This document shows positions 34,840 through 43,435 of a stretch of 64,000 bases of DNA, piece after piece. The notes beneath the pieces are model-generated. The model did no database searches. It was not told where the DNA came from and saw only the letters and a program-made list of their open reading frames with translations. A program made the translations under genes and the position numbers. This stretch comes from Guptibacillus hwajinpoensis (GTDB lineage: Bacteria; Bacillota; Bacilli; Bacillales; Bacillaceae_O): NCBI GenBank assembly GCA_016841765.1, contig JAENYN010000006.1, positions 53,144 through 117,143 of the forward strand, in the 5' to 3' direction. Position 1 is the first letter of the stretch; every line of letters begins with the position of its first letter.

Positions 34840-36381
34840 TCATCCGGCTGTTTCCGGATTGCTGACGGCATTGGCAGCTGTTTTCCGTAAATGGGTTTTT
34901 AAAATTTTCCCCACTCCGTTTCTCGGAAGCGCTTCCAAAAATATGATCCGCCGAGGTGTTTTATTTTTGGCCAGATGATCACGGCAATAGTTGATCAGTT
35001 CTTCTTCCGTCATAACAGCACCGGTTTTTTTGACAATACAGGCAACCATTTCCTCGCCCATCCGTTCATCAGGCACACCGACAACAGCAGCTTCCGATAC
35101 GGCTTCATGACTGCTCAGGATTTCCTCAACATCACGCGGATACAGGTTGAAGCCCCCGCGGATAATCAAATCCTTCTTGCGGTCGACAATATAAAGATAA
35201 CCTTCATCATCCATCCGGGCCATATCACCTGTGTGAAGCCAATTGTCCCTCAGGACTTTTCTCGTTTCTTCTTCGTTATGAAAATATCCAGGGGTGACAT
35301 TGTCCCCGCGGACAGCCAGTTCCCCGACCTCGCCGGCTGGCACCTCGTTTCCGCTCTCATCCACAATTTTCACTTCCACCCCCTGAATGGGAATGCCGAC
35401 CGATCCCGGTTTGATTTCAATCCCTTTCTTATGCGCCGTCACAACAGGGGCTGCTTCCGACAATCCATAGCCTTCAAACACTTTTGCATTGAATCTTTCT
35501 TCAAAGGCATGCAAAAGTGCCACCGGCAGTGGCGCTGAACCTGATCCCACCCATTCAAGGCTGGAAGTATCAAATTGATCGCTGGCGGGGTAGGAAAGCA
35601 ATGCATGAATCATCGCCGGAACGGCAGAAAAGGACCTTACCCGGTATATTTCGATTGCCTGAAACACTTCTTTTGGATCAAATTTCGGAAAAATGACGAT
35701 GGAACTGCCGGTCAAGAAGCAAGTGTTCGATATAGTCAGTCCGTAAACATGGGCGAGGGGCAGGACGCCGATCGTTGTTCCCCGTTCCGTCTCATTATGC
35801 CTTGCGGAATTTTGTGCATTGGAAAATAAATTTTTGTGGGTAAGCAGCACGCCCTTTGGATTGCCGGTCGTGCCTGATGTGTAGAGGATGACTGCTGTAT
35901 CTTCAGGTTCAGCTTCAGGGACTTCACCTGATGGATCCGCTTTAACATCGGACATGAGATCATATAGATTGACGGCCCGCTCATCGGTCGGCATATCCGC
36001 CGTTACCAGAAGGGGCTGCTCCGGAAGGCCTTCAATGGCGGCTTCGACATTTTTACGGACCAATGCCGAAGTGATGACCGCTTTTGCACCCGAATTGCGG
36101 GCAATGTAATGAAGCTCTTTCGGATGAAGCATGAACATGACCGGAACAATGATCGCCCCCGCCCTGGTAATGGCCTGATAGGCAAAAATCACTTCCGGTG
36201 AATTAGGCATGCATACCATAACGCGGTCTCCGTTTTCGATTCCTTTTTTGCGGAGACCGGCTGCCAACTTATCGGCATTCTCCTTTGTCTGCAGGTTCGT
36301 ATACTGTTTTTCGCCGAAAAACAGTAACGGATATTCACCGAATTCCCGTATGTTGGTTTCAAGCAGATCCTTTAATTTCAA
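34840..36381 (-). CDS. AMP-forming acyl-CoA ligase
   Basis: A 513-residue adenylate-forming ligase: YTSGTTGNPKG (about 166-176), GYGLSEAAP near 300, LHTGDMARMDDEGYLYIVDRKKDLIIRGG near 380, and PRNGVGKILKTHL with the catalytic Lys near the C-terminus. TTG start with AAGGAG 8 bases upstream. In this operon it would convert the acid made by the aldehyde dehydrogenase to acyl-CoA for beta-oxidation. It is the third acyl-CoA ligase of the block. Confidence 0.92.
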   Translation of the reverse strand: MKLKDLLETNIREFGEYPLLFFGEKQYTNLQTKENADKLAAGLRKKGIENGDRVMVCMPNSPEVIFAYQAITRAGAIIVPVMFMLHPKELHYIARNSGAKAVITSALVRKNVEAAIEGLPEQPLLVTADMPTDERAVNLYDLMSDVKADPSGEVPEAEPEDTAVILYTSGTTGNPKGVLLTHKNLFSNAQNSARHNETERGTTIGVLPLAHVYGLTISNTCFLTGSSIVIFPKFDPKEVFQAIEIYRVRSFSAVPAMIHALLSYPASDQFDTSSLEWVGSGSAPLPVALLHAFEERFNAKVFEGYGLSEAAPVVTAHKKGIEIKPGSVGIPIQGVEVKIVDESGNEVPAGEVGELAVRGDNVTPGYFHNEEETRKVLRDNWLHTGDMARMDDEGYLYIVDRKKDLIIRGGFNLYPRDVEEILSSHEAVSEAAVVGVPDERMGEEMVACIVKKTGAVMTEEELINYCRDHLAKNKTPRRIIFLEALPRNGVGKILKTHLRKTAANAVSNPETAG

Positions 36382-36426
36382 TCAACCCACTCCTTGTTCA
36401 CAGGATTCTTTTCCATGAGCGGAAAA

Positions 36427-37410
36427 CTATTCATGGATTTCACATGCATCGGCCAGGTTAGCTTTTTCTCCGGCCGCAGTCCGGTAACTAATCGCCTTAT
36501 CACCAAAACTAGGGAGAACATCGCCCCGTTCTTCCAGAAGATCGAGATGGCCCTGAATTTGCGACAGTCCGAGAAATACCGTTTTTCCTTTCAAGCGGTG
36601 ATACATTTCCAGGCAAATTTCATAAATGGTCTTCTCTTTCCCGCCAATGATATTCATAATGTGCCGGCAGCGTTTTTCCTGTTCCTTAAGCCGCGCAGCA
36701 ATAATGTCCCTGTGATTGGAAAATATAGCCCCGTGGCCAGGATAGACGGTTGCCAAAGGCAGGTCGAAAATGCGCTTCAGCGACTGCCGATATTGAAGCA
36801 ATGTCTTCGGCCTTTCCATTGTGCCTGGGAACGGCTCGACAAACGCATTCACTGAAAAATCGCCAATCAAATGATCACCGGAGAAAGCTGTGCCGCTATC
36901 CCGATTCCATAAAAGGATATCACTCTGGCTGTGGCCTGGGACATAAACCGTTTCAAAAGGTTCCCCGCCAATAAGAACTGCATCGCCATCCTTTAGATAG
37001 TGGATATTCCGCCATTCTTCCTCATGATATCTCCTTCGGGGCCTGTTCAAATCAGGATCTGCCCCGGCCTGATCCATAAACGCATGAAAAAAAGCCTCGC
37101 TGCGCTCAAATTCTTTAAAGCCGTCAATTATATGGGGCCTGGCGGCTTCATGGACATATACAGGCAAATCAACTTCCTTCTGGATGCCGGCAAGCCCGCC
37201 CGAATGGTCGATGTGTATGTGTGTCAGGACGATATGATCCAAATCTTCAAAACAAAACCCGCTGCCGTAAAGCCGCGTCTTCAGCTTTTTAAAGCTTTCC
37301 TCTCCCGGATTGCCCGTATCGATAAGGGTAACCGTTTTCCCGACCGCAAGGAATGCATTGACACCCCCTTCGGCAAAAGGAGTCTCCAGTTGCAGCGGAA
37401 TGATTTCCAC
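36427..37410 (-). CDS. MBL-fold metallo-hydrolase
   Basis: A 327-residue metallo-beta-lactamase fold protein. The binuclear zinc motif THIHIDHSGG is at about residues 63-72, with further ligands in VPGHSQSD, FSGDHLIGD and VYPGHG. The roughly 90-residue C-terminal helical extension (Ile-Ile-Gly-Gly-Lys onward) is like LACTB2-type hydrolases that act on thioesters or RNA. GTG start. It is the first gene of the R2lox operon, so a thioesterase or lactonase role on lipid intermediates is plausible. Confidence 0.82.
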   Translation of the reverse strand: MEIIPLQLETPFAEGGVNAFLAVGKTVTLIDTGNPGEESFKKLKTRLYGSGFCFEDLDHIVLTHIHIDHSGGLAGIQKEVDLPVYVHEAARPHIIDGFKEFERSEAFFHAFMDQAGADPDLNRPRRRYHEEEWRNIHYLKDGDAVLIGGEPFETVYVPGHSQSDILLWNRDSGTAFSGDHLIGDFSVNAFVEPFPGTMERPKTLLQYRQSLKRIFDLPLATVYPGHGAIFSNHRDIIAARLKEQEKRCRHIMNIIGGKEKTIYEICLEMYHRLKGKTVFLGLSQIQGHLDLLEERGDVLPSFGDKAISYRTAAGEKANLADACEIHE

Positions 37411-37600
37411 GTTCTCACCACCTTTCTATTTAACAAGCTCATGCTCTTTTAACTTTATTTTACAAAAATGCAAGTAAGTATAAAATTCTTCATAATAGTG
37501 GTTTATCCTTTAATGTTTATGAATTTTTTGAATATTTTTTAAATGGGTGTTCTTTTGGTATAGTTTACTTCAGGTCAATGCTTGGAAGTAGAACTGATGA

Positions 37601-37741
37601 AAATTGCCTATTCCTTTCTACTGCAGGCATTCGCTTTCCGAAGAACGCCTGGCGAGACAACTGGCATTCCACGGCTATGAAGACATTGTAAGTGCGGCCG
37701 GAGGGAAGCTGGATGCCAAAACTCTAATGGTGCGACTGTAA
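37601..37741 (+). pseudogene. Possible rhodanese-domain C-terminal remnant
   Basis: A 46-codon open stretch with no start codon, beginning just after two TGA stops, encodes PIPFYCRHSLSEERLARQLA and then HGYEDIVSAAGG. The order of a Cys-containing YCR loop, an amphipathic helix and a G-Y-x-D-V-x-x-A-x-GG turn resembles the C-terminal half of rhodanese domains. No upstream half is visible. It might instead be part of a decayed repeat. The rest of 37411-37760 shows no supported gene. Confidence 0.3.
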
Positions 37742-37760
37742 AGTATTTACGGGAGTTATA

Positions 37761-37791
37761 AAAAAACAGCCTTTCCATTGTGGAATGGCTG
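37761..37791 (-). terminator. Terminator after the lipoprotein gene
   Basis: CAGCC-TTTCCA paired with TGGAA-TGGCTG, then seven T on the minus strand. Confidence 0.75.
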
Positions 37792-37802
37792 CATTATAAC
37801 AA

Positions 37803-38300
37803 CTAGTGCTCGAATACCGAACCATCAGGTTTCCCAATAACAAATTCCTTTAAAGTTAATGAAGATATAACATCACCATTTAATTCAGTAACAGACACCG
37901 TCATATCACCTTCAGTAATCATCTGTTCTACTTCATTTTGGCTGACACCTTTAGTTAATGTTAAATTATTTCCAGTGCAAAATGACTTTCCATTAGGCGG
38001 TAAGCTCGAAATGTCTCCATCACTACCATTAAACAAATTCCGACTATCAATAGAAACATTGGAATCCTTATCAATAACAGACTTTAAATCACCTGTTATT
38101 TCGAATTTTACTAAAAACGGTTCAATTGATTGTCTTTCCTGTTGATTTTCCAAGCATACCTTTGGTGCTAATAAATTTTGACTTTCAACATAGGCTATAT
38201 TGCTTTCATTTTCAAGAATAGTTAACCTTTCCTTTTCAGCCGTGCCATTGCTGCAACCAAACAATAAAAGTATAAATAAAACACTTGCAACTTTCTTCAA
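37803..38300 (-). CDS. Lipoprotein of unknown function
   Basis: A 165-residue protein with a basic N-terminus, hydrophobic VASVLFILLLF and lipobox LFGC, then a mature domain of about 145 residues. The mature part has two cysteines (VCLENQ and FCTGNN) that may pair, and no recognised domain. The TTG at 38300 is preferred because AAGGAG lies just upstream and it places the signal peptide at the N-terminus; the frame opens at 38333. AT-rich composition contrasts with the catabolic genes to its left. Function unknown. Confidence 0.7.
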   Translation of the reverse strand: MKKVASVLFILLLFGCSNGTAEKERLTILENESNIAYVESQNLLAPKVCLENQQERQSIEPFLVKFEITGDLKSVIDKDSNVSIDSRNLFNGSDGDISSLPPNGKSFCTGNNLTLTKGVSQNEVEQMITEGDMTVSVTELNGDVISSLTLKEFVIGKPDGSVFEH

Positions 38301-38339
38301 AACACTCCTTCTTTCTAAATAAAATTCTTTCAAACTATT

Positions 38340-38676
38340 GTGTTAACCTGCCCCTTTAACAGTATAAGCTTTATCTTTATTATACAATTATAAGTAAATC
38401 GATCTTTGTCTAATAATCCTTAAACACTCCTTATAAAAAAACAAAAACAAATTACAGGCACGGCAGACCGCTTCCCGTGCCTATAATCATAGCTGGTCCT
38501 GCTTTACAGGTATTGAACAGCTGTTCAGGGCTTGTAATCAGTAGTATGAACCCGAAATTCCAGCCTCCTGACATCGTCTGCACGATCGTCTTGGAGAACT
38601 ATTGCCTGTTACTGTCCAACTCGCCCCTAACTCCTCACCCATAGCCAAGAAGAAATTTCACAGTACAATAAACATT
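38340..38676. other. Intergenic region with decayed repeat pieces
   Basis: No gene supported. A hairpin AGGCACGG/CCCGTGCCT lies at about 38457-38483, and CTGTTACTGTCCAACTC at about 38608-38624 matches the unit of the 21-bp array at 6579-6683. CCCGTGCCT also recurs before that array (about 6531-6539). Confidence 0.4.
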
Positions 38677-38710
38677 AAAAAAGAAGCACAGAATCTCCCG
38701 TGCTTCTTTC
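38677..38710 (-). terminator. Terminator after hcp
   Basis: AAAGAAGCAC/GTGCTTCTTT stem with a 10-base loop, A-run and T-run flanks, 9 bp after the hcp stop. Confidence 0.85.
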
Positions 38711-38718
38711 CATTTTGA

Positions 38719-40011
38719 TTAAGATAGTGCCATCATTGATTCCATGTCTTCTTTTGCTGTACCGATCAGCTGCAAGTTGAATGTTTCCTGCAGGACATTC
38801 ATAACACCTGGTGTGATAAATTCCGGTGGCTTTGGCCCAATGCGGACATCTTTGATGCCAAGACTGAAGAGGCCCAGCAAAATTGCCACCGCTTTTTGTT
38901 CAAACCAGGAAAGCACGATGCTAACCGGCAAATCACTGACTTCACAGCCTAATGCATCGGCAAGACCCATTGCGATCTTGACAGTGGAAATGGAGTTATT
39001 ACACTGGCCGAGGTCCATGAACCGCGGCAAGTCAGTGCCCGGCACTGTTCCGTAATCAACATCATTGAAGCGGAACTTACCGCAGGAAGTCGTCAGGATC
39101 ACTGTATTGTCCGGCAGCGATGTCGCAAGTTCACGATAATATTCGCCGCCTTTGCCAGGTGCGTCACACCCTGCAATAACAAAGAAACGTTTGATTTTAC
39201 CTGTTTTCACTGCTTCAAGCACCTCAGGGGCAAGGCCCAGTACAGTCTCATGGTGGAAACCGGTTGTAAGGTGAAGCTCAGACTCCATGTTCGCTTCAGG
39301 AAGTTCAAGTGCCCGTTCAATCAGCGGCGTGAAGTCTTCTCCTTCGATTTTGCGCACACCTTCAAGGCCTGCTACTTCATATGAGAAGAAACGGTCAGCG
39401 TATGTTCCTTTGATCGGCATGACACAGTTTGTTGTCGCAAGAATTGCACCAGGGAACTTTTCAAACAGACGGCGCTGGTCAAACCATGCTTTGCCGATAT
39501 TCCCTTTCAACTGTGGGTATTTTTTCAGTTCCGGATAGCCGTGGGCAGGAAGCATTTCAGAGTGAGTATAGATATTGATGCCTTTTCCTTCTGTTTGCTT
39601 CAGCAATTCTTCAAGTGCAAAAAGGTTATGGCCTGTAACGACAATGGCTTTCCCTTCGATTTTATTCTGGGTCACTTTCACTGGCGTCGGGATACCGAGA
39701 CGAGATGTGTGAGCTTTATCCAGCAAGTCCATGACGCGGACAGCTGCATTGCCAACCTTCATCGCCATGTCGATATGTTCTTGCAGATTGAAGTTTGAGT
39801 TTGTTAATGTCATATATAATGCTTCATGTGTGATTTTATCCACTTCTGGATCAGAGTATCCGAGTTGTCGGGCATGTGTTGCATAAGCTGCAATCCCTTT
39901 TAAGGCAAAAATCATTGTATCCTGAAGGCTGGCAATATCCTCATTCTTTCCGCAAACGCCAACAACATTACAGCCGCCGGTTGGTGTTTGTTCACATTGA
40001 TAACAGAACAT
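38719..40011 (-). CDS. hcp: Hybrid cluster protein (hydroxylamine reductase), short class
   Basis: A 430-residue iron-sulfur protein. N-terminal cysteines Cys3-x2-Cys6-x7-Cys14-x5-Cys20 bind the cubane cluster. Downstream Glu, His and Cys ligands of the 4Fe-2S-2O hybrid cluster are visible in VTGHNLFALEEL, TTNCVMP, VIAGCDAPGKGG, TTSCGKFRFND and LGQCNN. The length, about 120 shorter than E. coli Hcp, fits the class lacking one helical domain. Family members reduce hydroxylamine or NO and can act as S-nitrosylases. No hcr reductase gene is adjacent. AGGAGG lies 9 bases before the ATG. Confidence 0.9.
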   Translation of the reverse strand: MFCYQCEQTPTGGCNVVGVCGKNEDIASLQDTMIFALKGIAAYATHARQLGYSDPEVDKITHEALYMTLTNSNFNLQEHIDMAMKVGNAAVRVMDLLDKAHTSRLGIPTPVKVTQNKIEGKAIVVTGHNLFALEELLKQTEGKGINIYTHSEMLPAHGYPELKKYPQLKGNIGKAWFDQRRLFEKFPGAILATTNCVMPIKGTYADRFFSYEVAGLEGVRKIEGEDFTPLIERALELPEANMESELHLTTGFHHETVLGLAPEVLEAVKTGKIKRFFVIAGCDAPGKGGEYYRELATSLPDNTVILTTSCGKFRFNDVDYGTVPGTDLPRFMDLGQCNNSISTVKIAMGLADALGCEVSDLPVSIVLSWFEQKAVAILLGLFSLGIKDVRIGPKPPEFITPGVMNVLQETFNLQLIGTAKEDMESMMALS

Positions 40012-40144
40012 TCATTTTTACCTCCTAGTTGTATATATCAGTTAAGGACAATAACATCATAATCATCTTGTTTAAAATAATAAGTTATTCGAAACACACT
40101 TACTACCCTTTGGAAGTCTTTGTCAACAGATTGCCAAATTCCGT

Positions 40145-41356
40145 TCAAATCTCGGACATAATATCAAATGCTTTATGAACGGCCTGTTTATCAAGCAACA
40201 GGGCATTATCCAATGACTCTGGCATGACGATCTCCTTTTTCTTCATGTAAATTTGATCCGACATTTTCTGAAGCGTCCCCTCTGCTGCGAGGTAATCAAG
40301 GTATGCCCGAACCGGTTCTGTAACGGCATCTCCGTTGCAGGAAAAAGCACTTACTGTGATTTTTCTCCCTGCGATCATCCCGTTTATGATCCTTATTACT
40401 TTTTGTAACGGGAGACCGCTTCCCGGCTGCAAGGGCATGATGGCTTCAAGCAGGATGTGCAGCTGCCAGATGATGGGCGCTTCGGCGAATCGGCTGTTTT
40501 CCTTCAAGGGAATACCTGCCTGAGGAGGACAGGCGGACAGCGGTTTTCCTGTTGTCCGGTAAAATTTTCTGTTAAGCTGTTGTGTTTTTCTGGAAGTATG
40601 GCGGTGGATCGAATAGCGCCACCTTTGTTTATAGAGGAGCCATTCTTTCTGATGCAGGGAAAAAGGCCGGGCTGGCATGGTATCGGAGTATAAGTGCGGG
40701 AATGTCAAAGACGAAAGCGAAAAGTCAGCGGGAAGCGCTAAAGCTTGAGAAGACGAGACGGGAAGGACATTATGTAAGATTAACAATTTTCTGCTCACAG
40801 GAGAATAAAATAAAAAGCGGGGAAGCATACCAGGGGTTAGCTGTTGGGCAAACAGCCAGTGGAAATTGGTGATTCGGTACCGGTTGGCCGCAAGCCTTTT
40901 CAAATGGTTTTCACCGAGCAGCCAGATGCTTTCAATACCGGCCCTGCGGTAGTTCTTAATCCTGTTTTGAATAACTGCCGAATCCACAATCGAGTTCTGG
41001 TATTCGATAGCCGTACGGCCGGAATTTCCTGTAACGAGAAGATCGGGTCTCTGTCTCAGATCAGCCAGGTAAGGCTCAACCAAAACATGTTCGCCTGTCT
41101 CTTCTAATCTCGTGAACAACTGGCGCTTCGCTTCAAGATGACCTTCCGACTCTCTGCCTCCCGGACTGTTTTCGCACTGGGCGAGATGTACATGGGCAAA
41201 ATGCCAGCGTTTGAACTTGCCAAGTTTCATTTTCACGGCATTACCGCACACCGGGCAGAAAAAGGACTTATCAGCCGCAAGCCTCTCCAATTCAGCCCGA
41301 TCATGTTTATCTGCCAGCGAAAACAGCGATCCATCTTTCTGTTTCGAAACAAGCAC
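40145..41356 (-). CDS. coiA: Competence protein CoiA (YjbF)
   Basis: A 403-residue protein of the CoiA family, involved in recombination during natural transformation. The N-terminus has the zinc-finger-like FFCPVCGNAVKMKLGKFKRWHFAH, and the nuclease-like core has SEGHLEAKRQLF and PDLLVTGNSGRTAIEYQNSIVD (PD-(D/E)xK pattern) around residues 75-130. The C-terminal half is diverged and basic. The GTG at 41356 is chosen because GGAG is 9 bases away; the ATG at 41365 is inside the ribosome site. It is followed downstream by hcp instead of pepF, marking the right edge of the inserted block. Confidence 0.88.
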   Translation of the reverse strand: MLVSKQKDGSLFSLADKHDRAELERLAADKSFFCPVCGNAVKMKLGKFKRWHFAHVHLAQCENSPGGRESEGHLEAKRQLFTRLEETGEHVLVEPYLADLRQRPDLLVTGNSGRTAIEYQNSIVDSAVIQNRIKNYRRAGIESIWLLGENHLKRLAANRYRITNFHWLFAQQLTPGMLPRFLFYSPVSRKLLILHNVLPVSSSQALALPADFSLSSLTFPHLYSDTMPARPFSLHQKEWLLYKQRWRYSIHRHTSRKTQQLNRKFYRTTGKPLSACPPQAGIPLKENSRFAEAPIIWQLHILLEAIMPLQPGSGLPLQKVIRIINGMIAGRKITVSAFSCNGDAVTEPVRAYLDYLAAEGTLQKMSDQIYMKKKEIVMPESLDNALLLDKQAVHKAFDIMSEI

Positions 41357-41485
41357 GAAAAACATCTCCTTTATTCTTTACTCCCTCTATACTTTCACAT
41401 CGAACCCGCCCTCCCCTGTTTTTGCAGATCAGTTTATGCTCTTGCACAAAATATCCGCGTTTTTAAAATTTAATGGCACAATAAA

Positions 41486-41516
41486 TGCCTGGCAATTGCC
41501 AGGCAATTGCCAGACA
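41486..41516. repeat. Palindrome sharing the 2082-2121 core
   Basis: TGCCTGGCAATTGCCAGGCA (41486-41505) is a perfect 20-bp palindrome, identical to the centre of the 40-bp palindrome at 2082. A further CAATTGCCAG follows, giving a partial tandem. It lies in the gap between coiA and mecA. Confidence 0.8.
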
Positions 41517-41550
41517 TTCGATTGTCACATCCTATCCTTATCCAGACCAC

Positions 41551-41585
41551 AAAAAAAGACCGGTTCAGCTTCGCTGTAACCGGCC
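41551..41585 (-). terminator. Terminator after mecA
   Basis: GGCCGGTTACAGC/GCTGAACCGGTC stem with a GAA loop, then seven T on the minus strand. Confidence 0.85.
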
Positions 41586-41586
41586 G

Positions 41587-42279
41587 TTAAGCCATTTGTG
41601 GGAATGTTTCACGGATTTGCTTGATTGCCTCTTCTTCCATTAACACTTTTCCGTATTCCATCATACGATGGACCGTAATATTTGATTCATAGCCGTATTC
41701 GAGCATAAAGCTCAAAAGGTCATCCTGCTCTTCTTCGGAAAATTCCTCTTCAGGGAACGTTACATAAAGATAATAATGGTCATCGAAAACGTAAAGTCGG
41801 CTGAATACATCATCTGCCGCAAAGCTGTGGCTCAGTGAAATGACATGTTCAAAATCATCAAAACCAATAATAAATTCAAGCGTTTCATCACCCGGCGATA
41901 CATCTTCCTGATCCGCTTCTGCATTGTCGTTCTTCATGTTGAACTTCTTATCGAGCAATGATTCGATCTGATCGTCCACCGGAATATCGATGCTTTTTTC
42001 CTCATTGACAGGAAGTTCGAGCTTTTGGCCATCATTTGAAAGCTGCGCCCGTGTAACCATAACTTCAAGCCCCTTATCAAGCGCCTGAACCTGAATCCAG
42101 AGAGGCCCTTCAACCGAGAAGTCTTCTTCCAAGTTCATCTCATCCATCATTTCCCAGAAAAGTTCTTCGCTCCGCTCTCGGTTATACCAGATTTCTTCAC
42201 GGTCAAACCCGCGGTCCTCTATATCTTTATACGTAATATAAAACTTTACGGTATACTCATTTATTCGTTCTATTTCCAT
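41587..42279 (-). CDS. mecA: MecA, ClpC adaptor and competence regulator
   Basis: A 230-residue adaptor protein that delivers ComK (and other targets) to ClpCP. The N-terminal target-binding domain starts MEIERINEYTVKFYITYKDI, and an acidic linker (about residues 90-130) precedes the C-terminal ClpC-binding domain (LEFIIGFDDFEHVISLSHSF, DDHYYLYVTF, SFMLEYGYES). Length and layout match the family. GGGAGAGG precedes the ATG. Preserved synteny with coiA, yjbE and spx. Confidence 0.95.
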   Translation of the reverse strand: MEIERINEYTVKFYITYKDIEDRGFDREEIWYNRERSEELFWEMMDEMNLEEDFSVEGPLWIQVQALDKGLEVMVTRAQLSNDGQKLELPVNEEKSIDIPVDDQIESLLDKKFNMKNDNAEADQEDVSPGDETLEFIIGFDDFEHVISLSHSFAADDVFSRLYVFDDHYYLYVTFPEEEFSEEEQDDLLSFMLEYGYESNITVHRMMEYGKVLMEEEAIKQIRETFPQMA

Positions 42280-42644
42280 TCTTCTTCCTCTCCCTTCTTA
42301 CTTTTTTCCGGGAAGAGATCTTCTATCTCCGGGTAACGCCCTTTCAAAAAACTTACCCTTTTTTCCTCATGTTCAATCATGCATCTTGTACTCTCATTGT
42401 ATGATAAATACAGTAAGAATGGAAACAAAAACCCGGCATATAATGCAAAACCCGCATTTGTCCCGGGTATTGCAAATCATTCGCAAACTGAAGCCTTAAA
42501 GAATACGCCCTTGTTAACAGAACATATTCAATGGCAGTATATTTATGTTATATGTTATAGTTATTTGTATTGGCTCATACATAATATAACTATGAACAAA
42601 TATTATCATCTTTTCTGTTTCATTTCAAAAAGGGGGCTTCACCC
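42280..42644. other. Intergenic region between mecA and yjbE
   Basis: AT-rich 365-bp divergent region. An imperfect inverted repeat, ATAGTTAT...ATAACTAT, lies at about 42556-42594 and may be a regulatory hairpin or contain the yjbE promoter. The manganese-sensing yybP-ykoY motif that precedes some TerC genes was looked for and not seen. No gene supported. Confidence 0.4.
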
Positions 42645-43310
42645 GTGGAGTTGGAATTCCTAACCAAGGTACTGGTCATCATCGGAATCGACATTGTACT
42701 GGGCGGCGATAATGCGATTGTCATAGCGCTGGCAAGCCGTAATCTGCCGCGGGAAAAACGAAACAAAGCAATTTTTTTAGGTACCGGGCTCGCAGTCGTT
42801 ATCCGTATTCTTTTAACTATTGTAGCCGTTTATTTATTGAAAATTCCATTTCTCCAGCTTGTCGGCGGCCTGTTTCTCATCTACATAGCTTACAACCTCA
42901 TTGTGGATGAAGAGGAAGACCCATCGAATATCAAAGCGGGCACAACCCTCGGACAGGCAGTCCGGACCATCGTTTTTGCAGACCTTGTTATGGGCTTTGA
43001 TAATGTCATCGCAGTAGCAGGTGCTGCACATGGCAATATCCTGCTTGTCGTTTTCGGGTTGATTGTCTCGGTTCCCATCATTATCTGGGGAAGCAAAATC
43101 TTCCTCATCTGGATGGAAAAATTCCCGCTTCTCGTCTATATCGGTGCCGGAATTCTTGCCTATACCGCAGGGACAATGATAACGCATGAAAAACGGCTCG
43201 ACCCGATCTTCAACACATATGATTATTTATCACCGGCAGTCATTATCGCTACAATCATCTTTGTTATCGGGGCTGGCTTGCTGAAAAACAAATCGATAGA
43301 GTCACGGTAA
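42645..43310 (+). CDS. yjbE: TerC-family membrane protein YjbE
   Basis: A 221-residue integral membrane protein with about seven hydrophobic helices. The two TerC signature motifs IGIDIVLGGDNAIVIALA (residues 13-30) and FADLVMGFDNVIAVAGAAHG (about 110-130) each place an Asp within the membrane, as expected for the metal exporters of this family. Other Bacillus TerC proteins export manganese to load secreted enzymes. GTG start with AAGGGGG upstream. It is divergent from mecA. Confidence 0.9.
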   Translation: MELEFLTKVLVIIGIDIVLGGDNAIVIALASRNLPREKRNKAIFLGTGLAVVIRILLTIVAVYLLKIPFLQLVGGLFLIYIAYNLIVDEEEDPSNIKAGTTLGQAVRTIVFADLVMGFDNVIAVAGAAHGNILLVVFGLIVSVPIIIWGSKIFLIWMEKFPLLVYIGAGILAYTAGTMITHEKRLDPIFNTYDYLSPAVIIATIIFVIGAGLLKNKSIESR

Positions 43311-43331
43311 CTCCGTTTTCTTTAATGAAGG

Positions 43332-43366
43332 AAAAAGCGGCTGCATTCAATTGAGCAGCCGCTTTC
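43332..43366. terminator. Terminator between convergent yjbE and spx
   Basis: An 11-bp perfect stem AAAGCGGCTGC/GCAGCCGCTTT with a 10-base loop. The T-run is longer on the minus side, so it can act in both directions. Confidence 0.8.
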
Positions 43367-43390
43367 ATATGGGACCCACACCCGAAAAAC

Positions 43391-43435
43391 GAAAAAACTT
43401 CCGCAGCACAAGAATCGGCAGCGGAAGGTTTTTTT
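43391..43435 (-). terminator. Terminator after spx
   Basis: CCTTCCGC...GCGGAAG stem with an internal loop, then six T on the minus strand. It begins at the spx stop codon. Confidence 0.75.

Noticed and set aside
42380..42644. Manganese riboswitch (yybP-ykoY) before the TerC gene
   Set aside because: The conserved core sequences of that riboswitch were not found; only an AT-rich imperfect inverted repeat is present.
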